From Polynucleobacter sp. SHI8 (GTDB lineage: Bacteria; Pseudomonadota; Gammaproteobacteria; Burkholderiales; Burkholderiaceae): a stretch of DNA of 64,000 nt. The notes under the pieces were generated by a model that had not been told where the DNA came from, ran no database searches, and saw only the letters and a program-made list of their open reading frames with translations. Both the position numbers and the translations under genes were made by a program. The stretch lies in assembly GCF_027944005.1 (NCBI RefSeq), contig NZ_AP027204.1, forward strand, positions 1,922,001 through 1,986,000, given 5' to 3'. Below are positions 17,310 to 25,945 of the stretch, piece after piece; the first letter of the stretch is position 1; each line of letters opens with the position of its first letter.

Positions 17310-18511
17310 GAAACTTTCGTCATTCCCAACAAATGCCCCATGTCTTTAATAAATATTTTGACGTGAGCCATTGGTTTTTTACGGACTAACTTTTTATTCA
17401 TATATGCTTCAAAGGTCAATTTTTGAACATCCTTATCCTCACACATTTTGACAAAACTTTCACGCCGTTTATTAGTGGTGTACCAAAAATATTGCATGAC
17501 ACCTAAAACAATAAATGGCAAACGATGTTCTTTCATGAAACGTTTACGAGCAAGTCGTAATTTACTCGCCTGACTGGTTGCTAAGAATTCTCCAATCGCT
17601 TCAGCAGCAAGTTGTCCACCTAACATGGCGTAGTAAATACCTTCGCCAGATGCTGGAGCAACAACTCCGGCAGCGTCACCGGCCAAAATGACGTTCTTAC
17701 CATTGTCCCAACGCTTGAGTGGCTTCATTGGTAAAGGAGCACCTTCATGACGAATTAACTCGGCATCTGCCAAACCAATGTCTTCACGTAATTTTCCAAC
17801 GGCATTGCGTAAAGAGAATCCTTTATCGGCACTCCCTGTGCCAATACTTAATGTATCGCCGTGCGGAAATACCCAGCCATAAAAATCTGGGGAGATATCT
17901 TTCTGATATAAAACATCACACCTTGAACCATCATAGTCAGCATTTGTATTTTCTGGTTTACGAATAATTTCGTGATAAGCAAAAACATAATTTGCCTCAG
18001 AACATCCAGGTACACCTGCAGCTCTTCCAACCCCTGATTTTGCGCCATCTGCACCAACCACTGCTTTTGCATAAACATGTGAAAGCACGCCTTCGCCAAT
18101 CTCACCTTTTGTTCTCAAGCGATAGGAAATTTTGACTAAATCTCCTTCTTGTTGCAAATCAGTAAAGTTACCTACACGACGAATTGCTCCATGTTGCTTT
18201 GCTCTCTCACGCAACCACTCATCAAATACCCCACGATCTACCATACCAACAAAGCCATTATCAATAGGAATATCGACCTTATTGTTTTTTGGTGACACCA
18301 TGCGCGCTGAGGTTGCTTTAGCAACCAATAGTTCATCCGGAATTGCGTAATCTCTAATGAGGCGCGGTGGAATTGCTCCTCCACATGGTTTAATTCTGCC
18401 TTGACGATCTAATAATAGAACATGTTTACCTTGTTTGGCTAATGTCTGCGCTGCAGTTGCGCCAGCAGGTCCACCACCTACAACCACAACATCAAAAATT
18501 TCTTTTTCCAT
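17306..18511 (-). CDS. bchP: Geranylgeranyl reductase BchP
   Basis: A 401-aa flavoprotein that reduces three double bonds of the geranylgeranyl tail of BChl to phytyl. FAD-binding VVVVGGGPAGATAAQTLAKQ (residues 8-27), family motif KPCGGAIPPRLI, and second FAD motif NVILAGDAAGVVAPASGEG. It lies between bch2 and tspO, as in other proteobacterial PGCs. Confidence 0.96.
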   Translation of the reverse strand: MEKEIFDVVVVGGGPAGATAAQTLAKQGKHVLLLDRQGRIKPCGGAIPPRLIRDYAIPDELLVAKATSARMVSPKNNKVDIPIDNGFVGMVDRGVFDEWLRERAKQHGAIRRVGNFTDLQQEGDLVKISYRLRTKGEIGEGVLSHVYAKAVVGADGAKSGVGRAAGVPGCSEANYVFAYHEIIRKPENTNADYDGSRCDVLYQKDISPDFYGWVFPHGDTLSIGTGSADKGFSLRNAVGKLREDIGLADAELIRHEGAPLPMKPLKRWDNGKNVILAGDAAGVVAPASGEGIYYAMLGGQLAAEAIGEFLATSQASKLRLARKRFMKEHRLPFIVLGVMQYFWYTTNKRRESFVKMCEDKDVQKLTFEAYMNKKLVRKKPMAHVKIFIKDMGHLLGMTKVS

Positions 18512-18529
18512 TTTTATACCCTTACACTT

Positions 18530-19858
18530 TTATCGTTGAATACGCGTGGCAAATTTAGCCGACACTATAAATAAAAACGCCTCTATTGCAAAAACTGAAG
18601 AATACGCATGCGCTGTATCTGCGATGAGTAACCGTGCTGCATCACTTGCTATCGCGCCAAGCAATCCCCCCAAGCCAAATGCAATGGCTTGAGCACCACC
18701 CCATAAACCAATCCTGACACCTTCTTTACCAAGTCCATCGGCTACCGCGAGACGCATCATGGTACTAATCGCTGCGATCGAAAATGCGCCATTTGCAATA
18801 CCTAACACAAAAACATTTAGATTGAGTGGCCATGCTGGGCCAATGATGGCGCCTATGCATAGACCGGCCATTGCGATTGCCGAGGCAATACAACCATAGA
18901 TTACCCACAAATTTAAAGATCCCACATATTTGCGTAAAAAACTAATTCCACTGAGTGGCACAAGCAACATCCCGAGCAATACTCCGGAATGCTGAAGCCC
19001 CGATAAGCTGGTTGTTTGACCAACTGTGTAATTAAATACAATTCCTGCAAATGGCTCTAAGATCAAATCTTGTGAACTAAATGCCAACATCGAAATAAAA
19101 ATAAATTGTGTGAAATGACGGATATCACTATCCTTCCACATCTGGGTTAAGGCTTCTTTAAATGGTATGTTGTCTTTTTTAATTTCTGGTTGATTTTGGA
19201 TATATTGACTGACGCTATCCTCTAAGCGATATAAGGCTATTACTGTTAGTAACACGGCAATCAATGACACGCCACAGGCAATCATGACTACTTTTTCAGG
19301 AGTATATGGATCAATCAATTTACCGATCATGACACTCGTAATGGCAAACCCAAAGATCATCATTAACCATACAATCGTTGCTGCCGCTGCTCGACGTTGA
19401 TCATTTACACTTTTTGCCAAAAGTGCTAATAAAGAAGTTCCGCTGATACTGACACCGATACCAATCATGACAAATGCGATAAATGAAACTACTAAACCTA
19501 GTATCAGATTAATACCCATTAATGCTGTACCAAATGAAGCCCCTGCCCCACCAACTGCTAAGACGCTCATCCCGCCAATAATCCATGGTGTTTTATGTTT
19601 TCCTTGATCCGATATAAAACCCATCTTAGGACGAATGACTTGAACAAAGTAATGGAGTGCAACTAATAAACCTGGAATCAATGCTGGCAAACTTAATTCC
19701 ACGACCATGATGCGATTCAGGGTTGATGTTGTCATGACGACAATTGCACCAATGCACGTTTGCACAAGTCCCAGACGGATGATCCCGAACCATCCTAACG
19801 ATGCATCTTTTATCTTCGCTGGTGAGGTTGATGTAGAGGATACACTCGTCATAAACAT
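18530..19858 (-). CDS. PucC/BCD-family (bacterio)chlorophyll transporter, Bch2-like
   Basis: A 442-aa MFS-like protein with about 12 membrane spans (GLVQTCIGAIVVMTTSTLNR, LNLNVFVLGIANGAFSIAAI). By position between bchG and bchP it corresponds to bch2 (ORF428/G115). The family, with LhaA and PucC, is thought to deliver BChl to LH apoproteins. AGGAG precedes ATG 19858. Substrate and direction are inferred from the family. Confidence 0.88.
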   Translation of the reverse strand: MFMTSVSSTSTSPAKIKDASLGWFGIIRLGLVQTCIGAIVVMTTSTLNRIMVVELSLPALIPGLLVALHYFVQVIRPKMGFISDQGKHKTPWIIGGMSVLAVGGAGASFGTALMGINLILGLVVSFIAFVMIGIGVSISGTSLLALLAKSVNDQRRAAAATIVWLMMIFGFAITSVMIGKLIDPYTPEKVVMIACGVSLIAVLLTVIALYRLEDSVSQYIQNQPEIKKDNIPFKEALTQMWKDSDIRHFTQFIFISMLAFSSQDLILEPFAGIVFNYTVGQTTSLSGLQHSGVLLGMLLVPLSGISFLRKYVGSLNLWVIYGCIASAIAMAGLCIGAIIGPAWPLNLNVFVLGIANGAFSIAAISTMMRLAVADGLGKEGVRIGLWGGAQAIAFGLGGLLGAIASDAARLLIADTAHAYSSVFAIEAFLFIVSAKFATRIQR

Positions 19859-19860
19859 CT

Positions 19861-20730
19861 TTAAGCTCCTAAATGACGGATGCCAAATGCCGCAATCATC
19901 ATGCCACTGACAAATAATGGAACACCAAAACCACTATAAAAAAGCGCTCGATCAACTGGTTTGTCGATGAAATACTTCATCAGTCCAATTTGAATAAGAA
20001 TCAAAATTAAAATAGCAAGGCTATTCCATACTTGCTCGACAGAATATAAATATACACAAACTACTAATTGAGGAAGTAGCATAATGAGGGATGCCACTTT
20101 AGCAGCCAAACTTGCTCCTAACTGCACAGGGAGTGATCTAATCCCCATCTTTTTATCGCCTTCAATCGCTTTAAAATCATTCAAAGTCATGATGCCATGC
20201 GCACCTACGCTATAAAGACCTGCAAATAATAATGATGATTTGCTTGGGGTATTACTTGTTGACAATAGAGCCGCTCCAGTGATCCACGCAAGCCCTTCGT
20301 AACTCACTGCACAAGCTAGATTTCCATACCAACCATTTTGTTTTAATCGAATCGGTGGCATGCTGTAAGCCCATGAAAAAATAATAGCTATCAGGGTCGC
20401 AAAAAATCCCCATGTTCCAAGAAATGAACTTACGATTAATGAAAGCAATGACCAAATAATGCCCAAATATAGCCCCCACCTGCCAGGTATCCGACCAGAT
20501 GGAATTGGACGATTCGGTTCATTAATCGCATCAACATGGCGATCAAACCAGTCATTGACTGCTTGACTTGATGCGCAAACTAATGGTCCAGTTAAAATAA
20601 TTCCTAATAAAACAATATGCCAATTTTCACTTAATGGCTCACCCGAACTAATCGCTCCGCACGAAAATGCCCACATGGGTGGAAACCACGTAATTGGTTT
20701 TAAAAGCTCGATAAATGCGGGTAATTTCAT
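19861..20730 (-). CDS. bchG: Bacteriochlorophyll synthase BchG
   Basis: A UbiA-family prenyltransferase attaching geranylgeranyl to bacteriochlorophyllide a. First Asp motif VNDWFDRHVDAINEPNRPIPSG, second MTLNDFKAIEGDKKMGIRSL, about 8 spans. The start is uncertain. ATG 20730 gives the expected N-terminus KLPAFIELLKPITWFPPMWA but has no Shine-Dalgarno. An in-frame GTG at 20778 would lie within the upstream PpsR box. First gene of its operon. Confidence 0.93.
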   Translation of the reverse strand: MKLPAFIELLKPITWFPPMWAFSCGAISSGEPLSENWHIVLLGIILTGPLVCASSQAVNDWFDRHVDAINEPNRPIPSGRIPGRWGLYLGIIWSLLSLIVSSFLGTWGFFATLIAIIFSWAYSMPPIRLKQNGWYGNLACAVSYEGLAWITGAALLSTSNTPSKSSLLFAGLYSVGAHGIMTLNDFKAIEGDKKMGIRSLPVQLGASLAAKVASLIMLLPQLVVCVYLYSVEQVWNSLAILILILIQIGLMKYFIDKPVDRALFYSGFGVPLFVSGMMIAAFGIRHLGA

Positions 20731-20754
20731 AAATGTATTTTTACATTTACTTAA

Positions 20755-20782
20755 AATAGTGTCAACTAAATTAGACACTATT
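20755..20782 (-). promoter_or_regulatory. PpsR box of bchG (TGT-N12-ACA inside 9-bp inverted repeat)
   Basis: AATAGTGTC - 10 bp - GACACTATT is a perfect inverted repeat containing TGTCAACTAAATTAGACA (20760-20777), an exact TGT-N12-ACA. Read on the minus strand the right half is TTGACA, usable as a -35 element; TAAAAA follows at 16 bp spacing. A second repeat AAATGTA-TTTT-TACATTT (20731-20748) abuts the bchG start codon. Confidence 0.8.
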
Positions 20783-20814
20783 AATGGGATTAAATGCTTG
20801 AAAATTCTAGGTAT

Positions 20815-20824
20815 TTTCCCTAGT
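20815..20824. repeat. Shared motif TTTCCCTAGT, copy 1 (bchG promoter)
   Basis: A 10-bp sequence identical to copies at 36312-36321 and 58702-58711, each in a PGC promoter with a PpsR box. Here it lies 38 bp upstream of the bchG box and is part of CTAGG-N7-CCTAG. Its role is unknown. Confidence 0.5.
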
Positions 20825-20849
20825 GCAGTATTTTTCTATTGATTTTGCA

Positions 20850-20874
20850 GTAAAAAAGCTCTGCATTCAGCTTT
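20850..20874 (-). terminator. Terminator at the end of the puh superoperon
   Basis: On the minus strand AAAGCT - 8-nt loop - AGCTTT is followed by TTTA. The 5' arm overlaps the ispH stop codon. It separates the bchF...ispH transcript from the bchG operon. Confidence 0.65.
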
Positions 20875-21811
20875 AAACTTGTAAACCTTTAGGCATCGAA
20901 AAAACAATCTTTTCTTCAATGCCCGGCAAAGTTTTAACTACTTTTAAACCAAGGCTTTTAATCCTAGTGACGATTTCTTGAGTTAAGACCTCAGGCGCAG
21001 AAGCTCCAGCAGTAACCCCAACTCTTTTTTTATTGAAGAACCACTCTTGTTCAACGAGAGCAGGATCGTCTACTAAATAGGCATCAACCCCCATACGCGC
21101 AGCTAACTCTCTTAAACGATTGGAGTTAGAGCTGTTTGCACTGCCAACTACAATCATGATATCTATTAAGGGAACTAGCTCCTTTACGGCATCTTGTCGA
21201 TTTTGGGTTGCATAACAAATGTCTTGTTTTTTGGGCTCAACAATATTCTGGAACCTGATCTTTAAAGCAGCAATGATTTCTTTCGTTTCATCAATAGAAA
21301 GGGTTGTTTGCGTAACGTAAGCAACTTGCTTATCTTCGTCTAAAGGTAATTGTGAAACGTCTGCTACTTTCTCAACTAAATAAATATCGCTCTTTACTTG
21401 TCCCATCGTTCCATCAACTTCTGGATGACCTTGATGACCAATCATCACAATCGGAATACCTGCTGCATGTAATTGACGTACTTCAACATGTACTTTAGTC
21501 ACCAATGGGCAGGTAGCATCAAAAATTTGTAAATTACGTAAGCTCGCTTGATACTTTATTTCTGCAGATACACCGTGAGCGCTAAAAATGAGGGTAGAAC
21601 CATCTGGAACTTCTGATAATTGATCTATAAAAATAGCGCCCTGTGCACTCAGCTCTGCAATCACTCTAGCATTGTGAATAATTTGGTGCCGAACATAAAT
21701 GGGAGCACCAAAACGATTTAGTGCTTCCTGAACAATTTGTATTGCTCGATCAACTCCAGCACAAAATCCTCGAGGCTGAGCCAATAAAATATCCGCTTCT
21801 AGGTGTCCCAT
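20873..21811 (-). CDS. ispH: 4-hydroxy-3-methylbut-2-enyl diphosphate reductase
   Basis: A 312-aa [4Fe-4S] enzyme making IPP/DMAPP in the last MEP step. Cluster cysteines are in PRGFCAGVDRAIQ, FDATCPLVTKVH and KQDICYATQNRQ. VVGSANSSNSNRL and TAGASAPEVLTQEIV are family motifs. It is the last gene of the long superoperon, 3 bp after puhE. With dxs in the adjacent operon it links isoprenoid supply to pigment synthesis. Confidence 0.95.
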   Translation of the reverse strand: MGHLEADILLAQPRGFCAGVDRAIQIVQEALNRFGAPIYVRHQIIHNARVIAELSAQGAIFIDQLSEVPDGSTLIFSAHGVSAEIKYQASLRNLQIFDATCPLVTKVHVEVRQLHAAGIPIVMIGHQGHPEVDGTMGQVKSDIYLVEKVADVSQLPLDEDKQVAYVTQTTLSIDETKEIIAALKIRFQNIVEPKKQDICYATQNRQDAVKELVPLIDIMIVVGSANSSNSNRLRELAARMGVDAYLVDDPALVEQEWFFNKKRVGVTAGASAPEVLTQEIVTRIKSLGLKVVKTLPGIEEKIVFSMPKGLQV

Positions 21812-21814
21812 GTT

Positions 21815-22582
21815 TTATCCTTCTTGACGAAAGCCCCACTTCCAAAGAAACTCGATTTGGAATGGTAAAACTAAAAATAAATGCTCAATAATTGCAAGCG
21901 TTAATAAAGTAGCCAAGATGGTTTTGGATACCATGTCAAAGGATTGAGGACCATCTATCAATGCATCACTCCATAATGGAATCACGATTAAACAAGAAGA
22001 AAAAATTGAAATCGGCATCAAATAATTCATGGAGCGGCGACGAAAATAGGTTTGTAAATACTTTAAGTGCTTTGGTAAAAAATTTTCATTTAAATTAAGT
22101 ACGCCAAAGAAAATATTTAACTTCGCACTCTGACGCATGATCCACAAAATAATAAATGTCCAAAGCCCGGTCATATTCTGAGAATTAAAACTACAAATCA
22201 CCACACCCACAAATAGAAGCAACAAGGCTAACTCATGATGATTGAGTGCCTCAAAAGCATAGCGAGCCCGCTGCCAACCTCTAGCACCTTCCGGACAAGG
22301 GGTCCTTCTTGAGCCAGTTACATAACCGAGTAAAAATGCAATCTCTTGCCAAGCCCAAATAAGTAATGCGCACGTAAAAGCACAATAGGCACTTGCTGTA
22401 CTACTCGTTTGTCCACTAATATAAAGACCCCAAAATGAAGCTAAAAGTACTAGCGTACTAAATGCCATAATCCATTTAAAATATTTTGGGGATAAGCGAT
22501 CGAGCCATAAAATAAATCCCGTACTAAACCACCATATAAATATGGTGAATAAAAATGGAATTAAGGCTCCTGTTATCGTCAT
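21815..22582 (-). CDS. puhE: Photosynthetic complex assembly protein PuhE
   Basis: A 255-aa protein with about 7 predicted spans (FIWWFSTGFILWLDRL at the N-terminus, CPEGARGWQRARYAFEALNH in a conserved loop), matching PuhE (DUF3623, putative photosynthetic complex assembly protein 2). In Rhodobacter the protein influences BChl production and RC-LH1 assembly. It sits between acsF and ispH. Confidence 0.88.
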   Translation of the reverse strand: MTITGALIPFLFTIFIWWFSTGFILWLDRLSPKYFKWIMAFSTLVLLASFWGLYISGQTSSTASAYCAFTCALLIWAWQEIAFLLGYVTGSRRTPCPEGARGWQRARYAFEALNHHELALLLLFVGVVICSFNSQNMTGLWTFIILWIMRQSAKLNIFFGVLNLNENFLPKHLKYLQTYFRRRSMNYLMPISIFSSCLIVIPLWSDALIDGPQSFDMVSKTILATLLTLAIIEHLFLVLPFQIEFLWKWGFRQEG

Positions 22583-22588
22583 TACTAT

Positions 22589-23665
22589 TTACCAAACAGG
22601 CTTGAGTCGGAAATTTACTTTTAATTCATTCGGAACTACCGGAATAAAATATAAACTTACAAAAGTTGCGCCAGCTTTTAGTCCACATCCAAAACGCTTC
22701 ATTGTAGAAATGATTCCAGGATGCTCTTTCAGTTCTTCCATGCGATCAGAGATTTCTTTTAAGCGCGCAAATTTATCCCAAACTTTTTGATTATCTAAAT
22801 CAATCGTGAATGGGAATACTTGCTTACTAATTTCAGAAGTTAATTGCAGTACTTCTTTGTCATATTGCGTCGGAGAAACACCCAATGCCTTATGAAACTC
22901 AACTCTCGAATGATCTCTAACATACATCGTGGCATAAACCGCTAACAAAAAGAAACGAATCCAATAACGATTGATACCAGATAACAATTTAGGATCCGAA
23001 CGCATTAAAACAGCAAAGGCTTCGCCATGACGAAACTCGTCGTTACACCATCTCTCAAACCATAAAAAGATCGGATGAAAACGAATCTCTGGATTTTTTT
23101 CAACGATTCTAAAGATCTTGATATATCTTGCATAACCAATCTTCTCTGACAAATAGGTTGCATAAAAAATAAATTTTGGTTTGAAGAATGTGTATTTTTT
23201 TGTTCTTGCCAAAAATCCTAAATCAACGCCGATACCAAAATCTTTTAGCCATTGATTAATAAATCCAGCATGACGGCTCTCATCGCGAGCCATATAACCA
23301 AATAGGTCTTTTAAATCTGGATTATTTACTTTCTTTTTAATTTCTGCATACAACACACAACCTGAGAACTCGGAGGTAATAGAACTAATTAAAAAGTCCA
23401 AAAACTCCTGATACAAACCATCAGGTAACTGAGCATAATTTTTAACCATATCATCGGGACGTTGAAAATGGGCTTGGTTAGGATCAGCGGCAAATTCAGC
23501 CATTAATTTATCCCATTCTTGACGCATGCTATCGATTTTCATACCATCCAATTCTTCAAAATCAGTGGTATAAAAACGCGGACTTAATACGGTATTCTCT
23601 AAAGCTCTATCTGTTGAAAGGTTAATAGGGTGTGCATTTTGAAACTCGGGAGCTAATGTATTCAT
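22589..23665 (-). CDS. acsF: Aerobic Mg-protoporphyrin IX monomethyl ester cyclase AcsF
   Basis: A 358-aa diiron oxygenase forming ring E of (bacterio)chlorophyll with O2. Di-iron ligands lie in EFSGCVLYAEIKK, MARDESRHAGFINQWL and WCNDEFRHGEAFA (E-x-x-H motifs). AAGGAG lies 7 nt before the ATG. No oxygen-independent BchE is in the window, so ring closure depends on AcsF as far as can be seen. Confidence 0.97.
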   Translation of the reverse strand: MNTLAPEFQNAHPINLSTDRALENTVLSPRFYTTDFEELDGMKIDSMRQEWDKLMAEFAADPNQAHFQRPDDMVKNYAQLPDGLYQEFLDFLISSITSEFSGCVLYAEIKKKVNNPDLKDLFGYMARDESRHAGFINQWLKDFGIGVDLGFLARTKKYTFFKPKFIFYATYLSEKIGYARYIKIFRIVEKNPEIRFHPIFLWFERWCNDEFRHGEAFAVLMRSDPKLLSGINRYWIRFFLLAVYATMYVRDHSRVEFHKALGVSPTQYDKEVLQLTSEISKQVFPFTIDLDNQKVWDKFARLKEISDRMEELKEHPGIISTMKRFGCGLKAGATFVSLYFIPVVPNELKVNFRLKPVW

Positions 23666-23991
23666 GAAATTCTCCTTTTATTTTCTATATGTTGATTGAT
23701 TTGCTCGTGGCGCTGTTTGGAAAATCTGGTGGATGAAAAACTTACTTCATATAACATCGTAATCTCAAAGCGGGAGAAAGTTTTAATAAACCATCTTTTC
23801 ATAGCACTGGCTTTAAAATAGGATGCCTTACCCTTTACGAATCTTTTTTGACCGTAGGGCAACTCAACGGGGACCTGATGCAACTTGATAGCATCACCTG
23901 GTCCAATATCAACGCCCTCAACATCGACATGAGCATACAAATCTTCCCAGGTGTTGGCCATTTCTAATGAGTAATTGACTTGTCTTGACAT
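23662..23991 (-). CDS. Uncharacterised 109-aa PGC protein between puhC and acsF
   Basis: A soluble basic protein: VDVEGVDIGPGDAIKLHQVP and LPYGQKRFVKGKASYFKASA suggest a small beta-rich domain, followed by FEITMLYEVSFS and a basic C-terminus. I choose ATG 23991 (AGGA 6 nt upstream) over the ATG 3 bp earlier. It overlaps acsF by 4 bp, so the two are coupled. The position suggests a role with the cyclase or RC assembly. I do not recognise a family. Confidence 0.75.
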   Translation of the reverse strand: MSRQVNYSLEMANTWEDLYAHVDVEGVDIGPGDAIKLHQVPVELPYGQKRFVKGKASYFKASAMKRWFIKTFSRFEITMLYEVSFSSTRFSKQRHEQINQHIENKRRIS

Positions 23992-23999
23992 CATGTATC

Positions 24000-24446
24000 C
24001 TATGACTCGTTATTTTTTAAGAAAACTCTAAAACTTTGAACATTGGTCGATCCAAAAGACTCTAAATCAATGTTGGTATTGGTCTTTGTATCTTGCAAAA
24101 TTAACCGGCCATCAGCAAACGATATTAAATAGAGCGGTTCATCCTTACTAACTCCTCGAACTCGTCTCTCACGTGCAATCGTGCGTAAAACGCCTCTTAC
24201 AAAACCTGCCTCACCTTGGACTACATCAATGACTTGATTCGTATTTGCATCAATTACCGTCACACCACCATCCTCTTGATCTTCAAATTTAAGTACTTTC
24301 ATTTGCGCCGGACGTGTATCAAAATTTTGACTTTTCTCATTTAAAAAAAACTTATTTAATAAGAAACCAAAAAGACTGATCATGCAGCAAATAATTGCAG
24401 CTTTAAATGATGCGGATAATTTAGGTTGAATGGATGCGTAGCTCAT
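24000..24446 (-). CDS. puhC: Photosynthetic complex assembly protein PuhC
   Basis: A 148-aa protein with one N-terminal span (FKAAIICCMISLFGFLLNKF) and a periplasmic domain containing FEDQEDGGVTVIDANTNQVI, VQGEAGFVRGVLRTIARERR and SFADGRLILQD, the hallmark of PuhC (photo_alph_chp1). In Rhodobacter it is needed for full RC-LH1 assembly. It lies 10 bp after puhB. Confidence 0.9.
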   Translation of the reverse strand: MSYASIQPKLSASFKAAIICCMISLFGFLLNKFFLNEKSQNFDTRPAQMKVLKFEDQEDGGVTVIDANTNQVIDVVQGEAGFVRGVLRTIARERRVRGVSKDEPLYLISFADGRLILQDTKTNTNIDLESFGSTNVQSFRVFLKNNES

Positions 24447-24456
24447 CAGAGTCTCT

Positions 24457-25158
24457 TTAGGTTAGACTTAAATCATTAGAAAGTCCAACTCCTAAACCTG
24501 ACCTAACACGATCCGGTGAACTCATTGGGGATTTCGCTGCAACCTGAACTAGCGACACTTGATTTTCAGTTGCCCAGGCGTTAGCGATTAATGTTGCAAC
24601 CGCCTTAACATCTGCAATATTTCTCAGCATAGGTTCAGGATTGTTAATACGAAATGGTCTAGCATGTGGCCATAAATGAAAATAGGAAATTTTTGTATGT
24701 GGGCTTATCCGTAGTGGAATATTTCCATAGCCATCTTTCTTTTGCTTAAAGTCAGCGTTAATAATTTCTTTATACGGTAAATTAAAAGATAAGGTTAGAG
24801 CTATGCCAATACGCATTACAATGCGTCGATTAGTCACTGTGTAGACAGTAGCCGACGCAGTAAGATATGCCAAGCAATATACCAAACCAATACAAACAAT
24901 ACTTAATGCCAACATCCAGGCTGTTGATATTAAAATTGCTCGAAAGCTATGCTCTAATGCTATGCCATCATAGATTCTAAATAAAACCAAAAAAACAAAG
25001 TACCCAATAATAGGACGAATAAAAAATACATCTTTTGCTGTTCGCCAAATATCAGGTGATCCCTGCCAAAGAACTTGCTCTCCCTCTGGAAGCTTCTCTG
25101 GCAATCCATATTGAGCTTCTAACTCATATTCACGGCCATTATTGAGCTGGGTTCTCAT
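24457..25158 (-). CDS. puhB: Photosynthetic complex assembly protein PuhB
   Basis: A 233-aa protein: LPEGEQVLWQGSPDIWRTAK, several spans (PIIGYFVFLVLFRI, LALSIVCIGLVYCLAYLT), then a PH-like domain (YTVTNRRIVMRIGIALTLSF), matching PuhB. ATG 25158 overlaps the puhA stop as ATGA and has AGGAG 8 nt upstream. An in-frame GTG at 25164 is too close to that site. Assists RC assembly. Confidence 0.9.
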   Translation of the reverse strand: MRTQLNNGREYELEAQYGLPEKLPEGEQVLWQGSPDIWRTAKDVFFIRPIIGYFVFLVLFRIYDGIALEHSFRAILISTAWMLALSIVCIGLVYCLAYLTASATVYTVTNRRIVMRIGIALTLSFNLPYKEIINADFKQKKDGYGNIPLRISPHTKISYFHLWPHARPFRINNPEPMLRNIADVKAVATLIANAWATENQVSLVQVAAKSPMSSPDRVRSGLGVGLSNDLSLT

Positions 25159-25925
25159 ATGCACGGCTCCTGACGCTCAGGAGTGGCATACATAAGACCT
25201 GCTCCAAAATACGCCATGATTTTTTCTTCTTCCAACAAGGTAATTTGTTCGTTACTTTTTGTCTTTGGCACAAGCGTGAATTGCTCCGCTAAAATCGCAT
25301 GAACCTTCACACCATCCGATTTATTCAAAGCAAAATTCTGCGGTACTAAGACATGGTCACCTTGCGGCAAACGAACCTCTAAATAACGAATCATCGATTC
25401 CATATGATCAACCCAGACATCACTTACGGTGCCAGCTGCTTGTTGATCAGCGCCAAAAACTGTCATACCAATCGGACTTTTATCTTTAGCATGTATCTTA
25501 AAGCTTGGTAATTTAGATAATGGAACGATTCGTGGTTCACCATGTAAGCCGACATCAGGCACGTCAGCACGATTCGCATATGAGCCAGGACCAACTCCTG
25601 CAAGTAAAGGATTGCCAATCGGCACTAGGGGAGCACCATTCATATAATGTGCAGGTTCAGCATTCAAGACTTCGGGTGCAGGTGCCTTTGCTAAAGGTGC
25701 AAGATAGTCTTGTCCAGATTCTGTATGAAAAACTTTTGCTTTTGGCATCATGATTAAGCCACTTTCATTGGTAATCTGTCCAAATCGCTCTGACTCAAGA
25801 GGAAAGCCTTCTCGCTTACTCTCTAATGTCAAATGCACGACTAAACCAATAAAAAATAGGATAAATATCGTAAATAGCAGTGACGCTACATCCCAGCCCG
25901 CTGTAATTGCTCCAAATCCACTCAT
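25155..25925 (-). CDS. puhA: Photosynthetic reaction centre H subunit
   Basis: A 256-aa protein with one N-terminal span (DVASLLFTIFILFFIGLVVH) and a cytoplasmic PRC-barrel domain with GYPLES-like KREGFPLESERFG, PLSKLPSFKIHAKD and VTDIWVD-like TVSDVWVDHMESMIRYLEV. It caps the PufLM complex and shapes proton delivery to QB. ATG 25925 follows AAGGAGG. A GTG lies one codon earlier. Confidence 0.96.
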   Translation of the reverse strand: MSGFGAITAGWDVASLLFTIFILFFIGLVVHLTLESKREGFPLESERFGQITNESGLIMMPKAKVFHTESGQDYLAPLAKAPAPEVLNAEPAHYMNGAPLVPIGNPLLAGVGPGSYANRADVPDVGLHGEPRIVPLSKLPSFKIHAKDKSPIGMTVFGADQQAAGTVSDVWVDHMESMIRYLEVRLPQGDHVLVPQNFALNKSDGVKVHAILAEQFTLVPKTKSNEQITLLEEEKIMAYFGAGLMYATPERQEPCI

Positions 25926-25945
25926 CACTTCCTCCTTATAGATAA

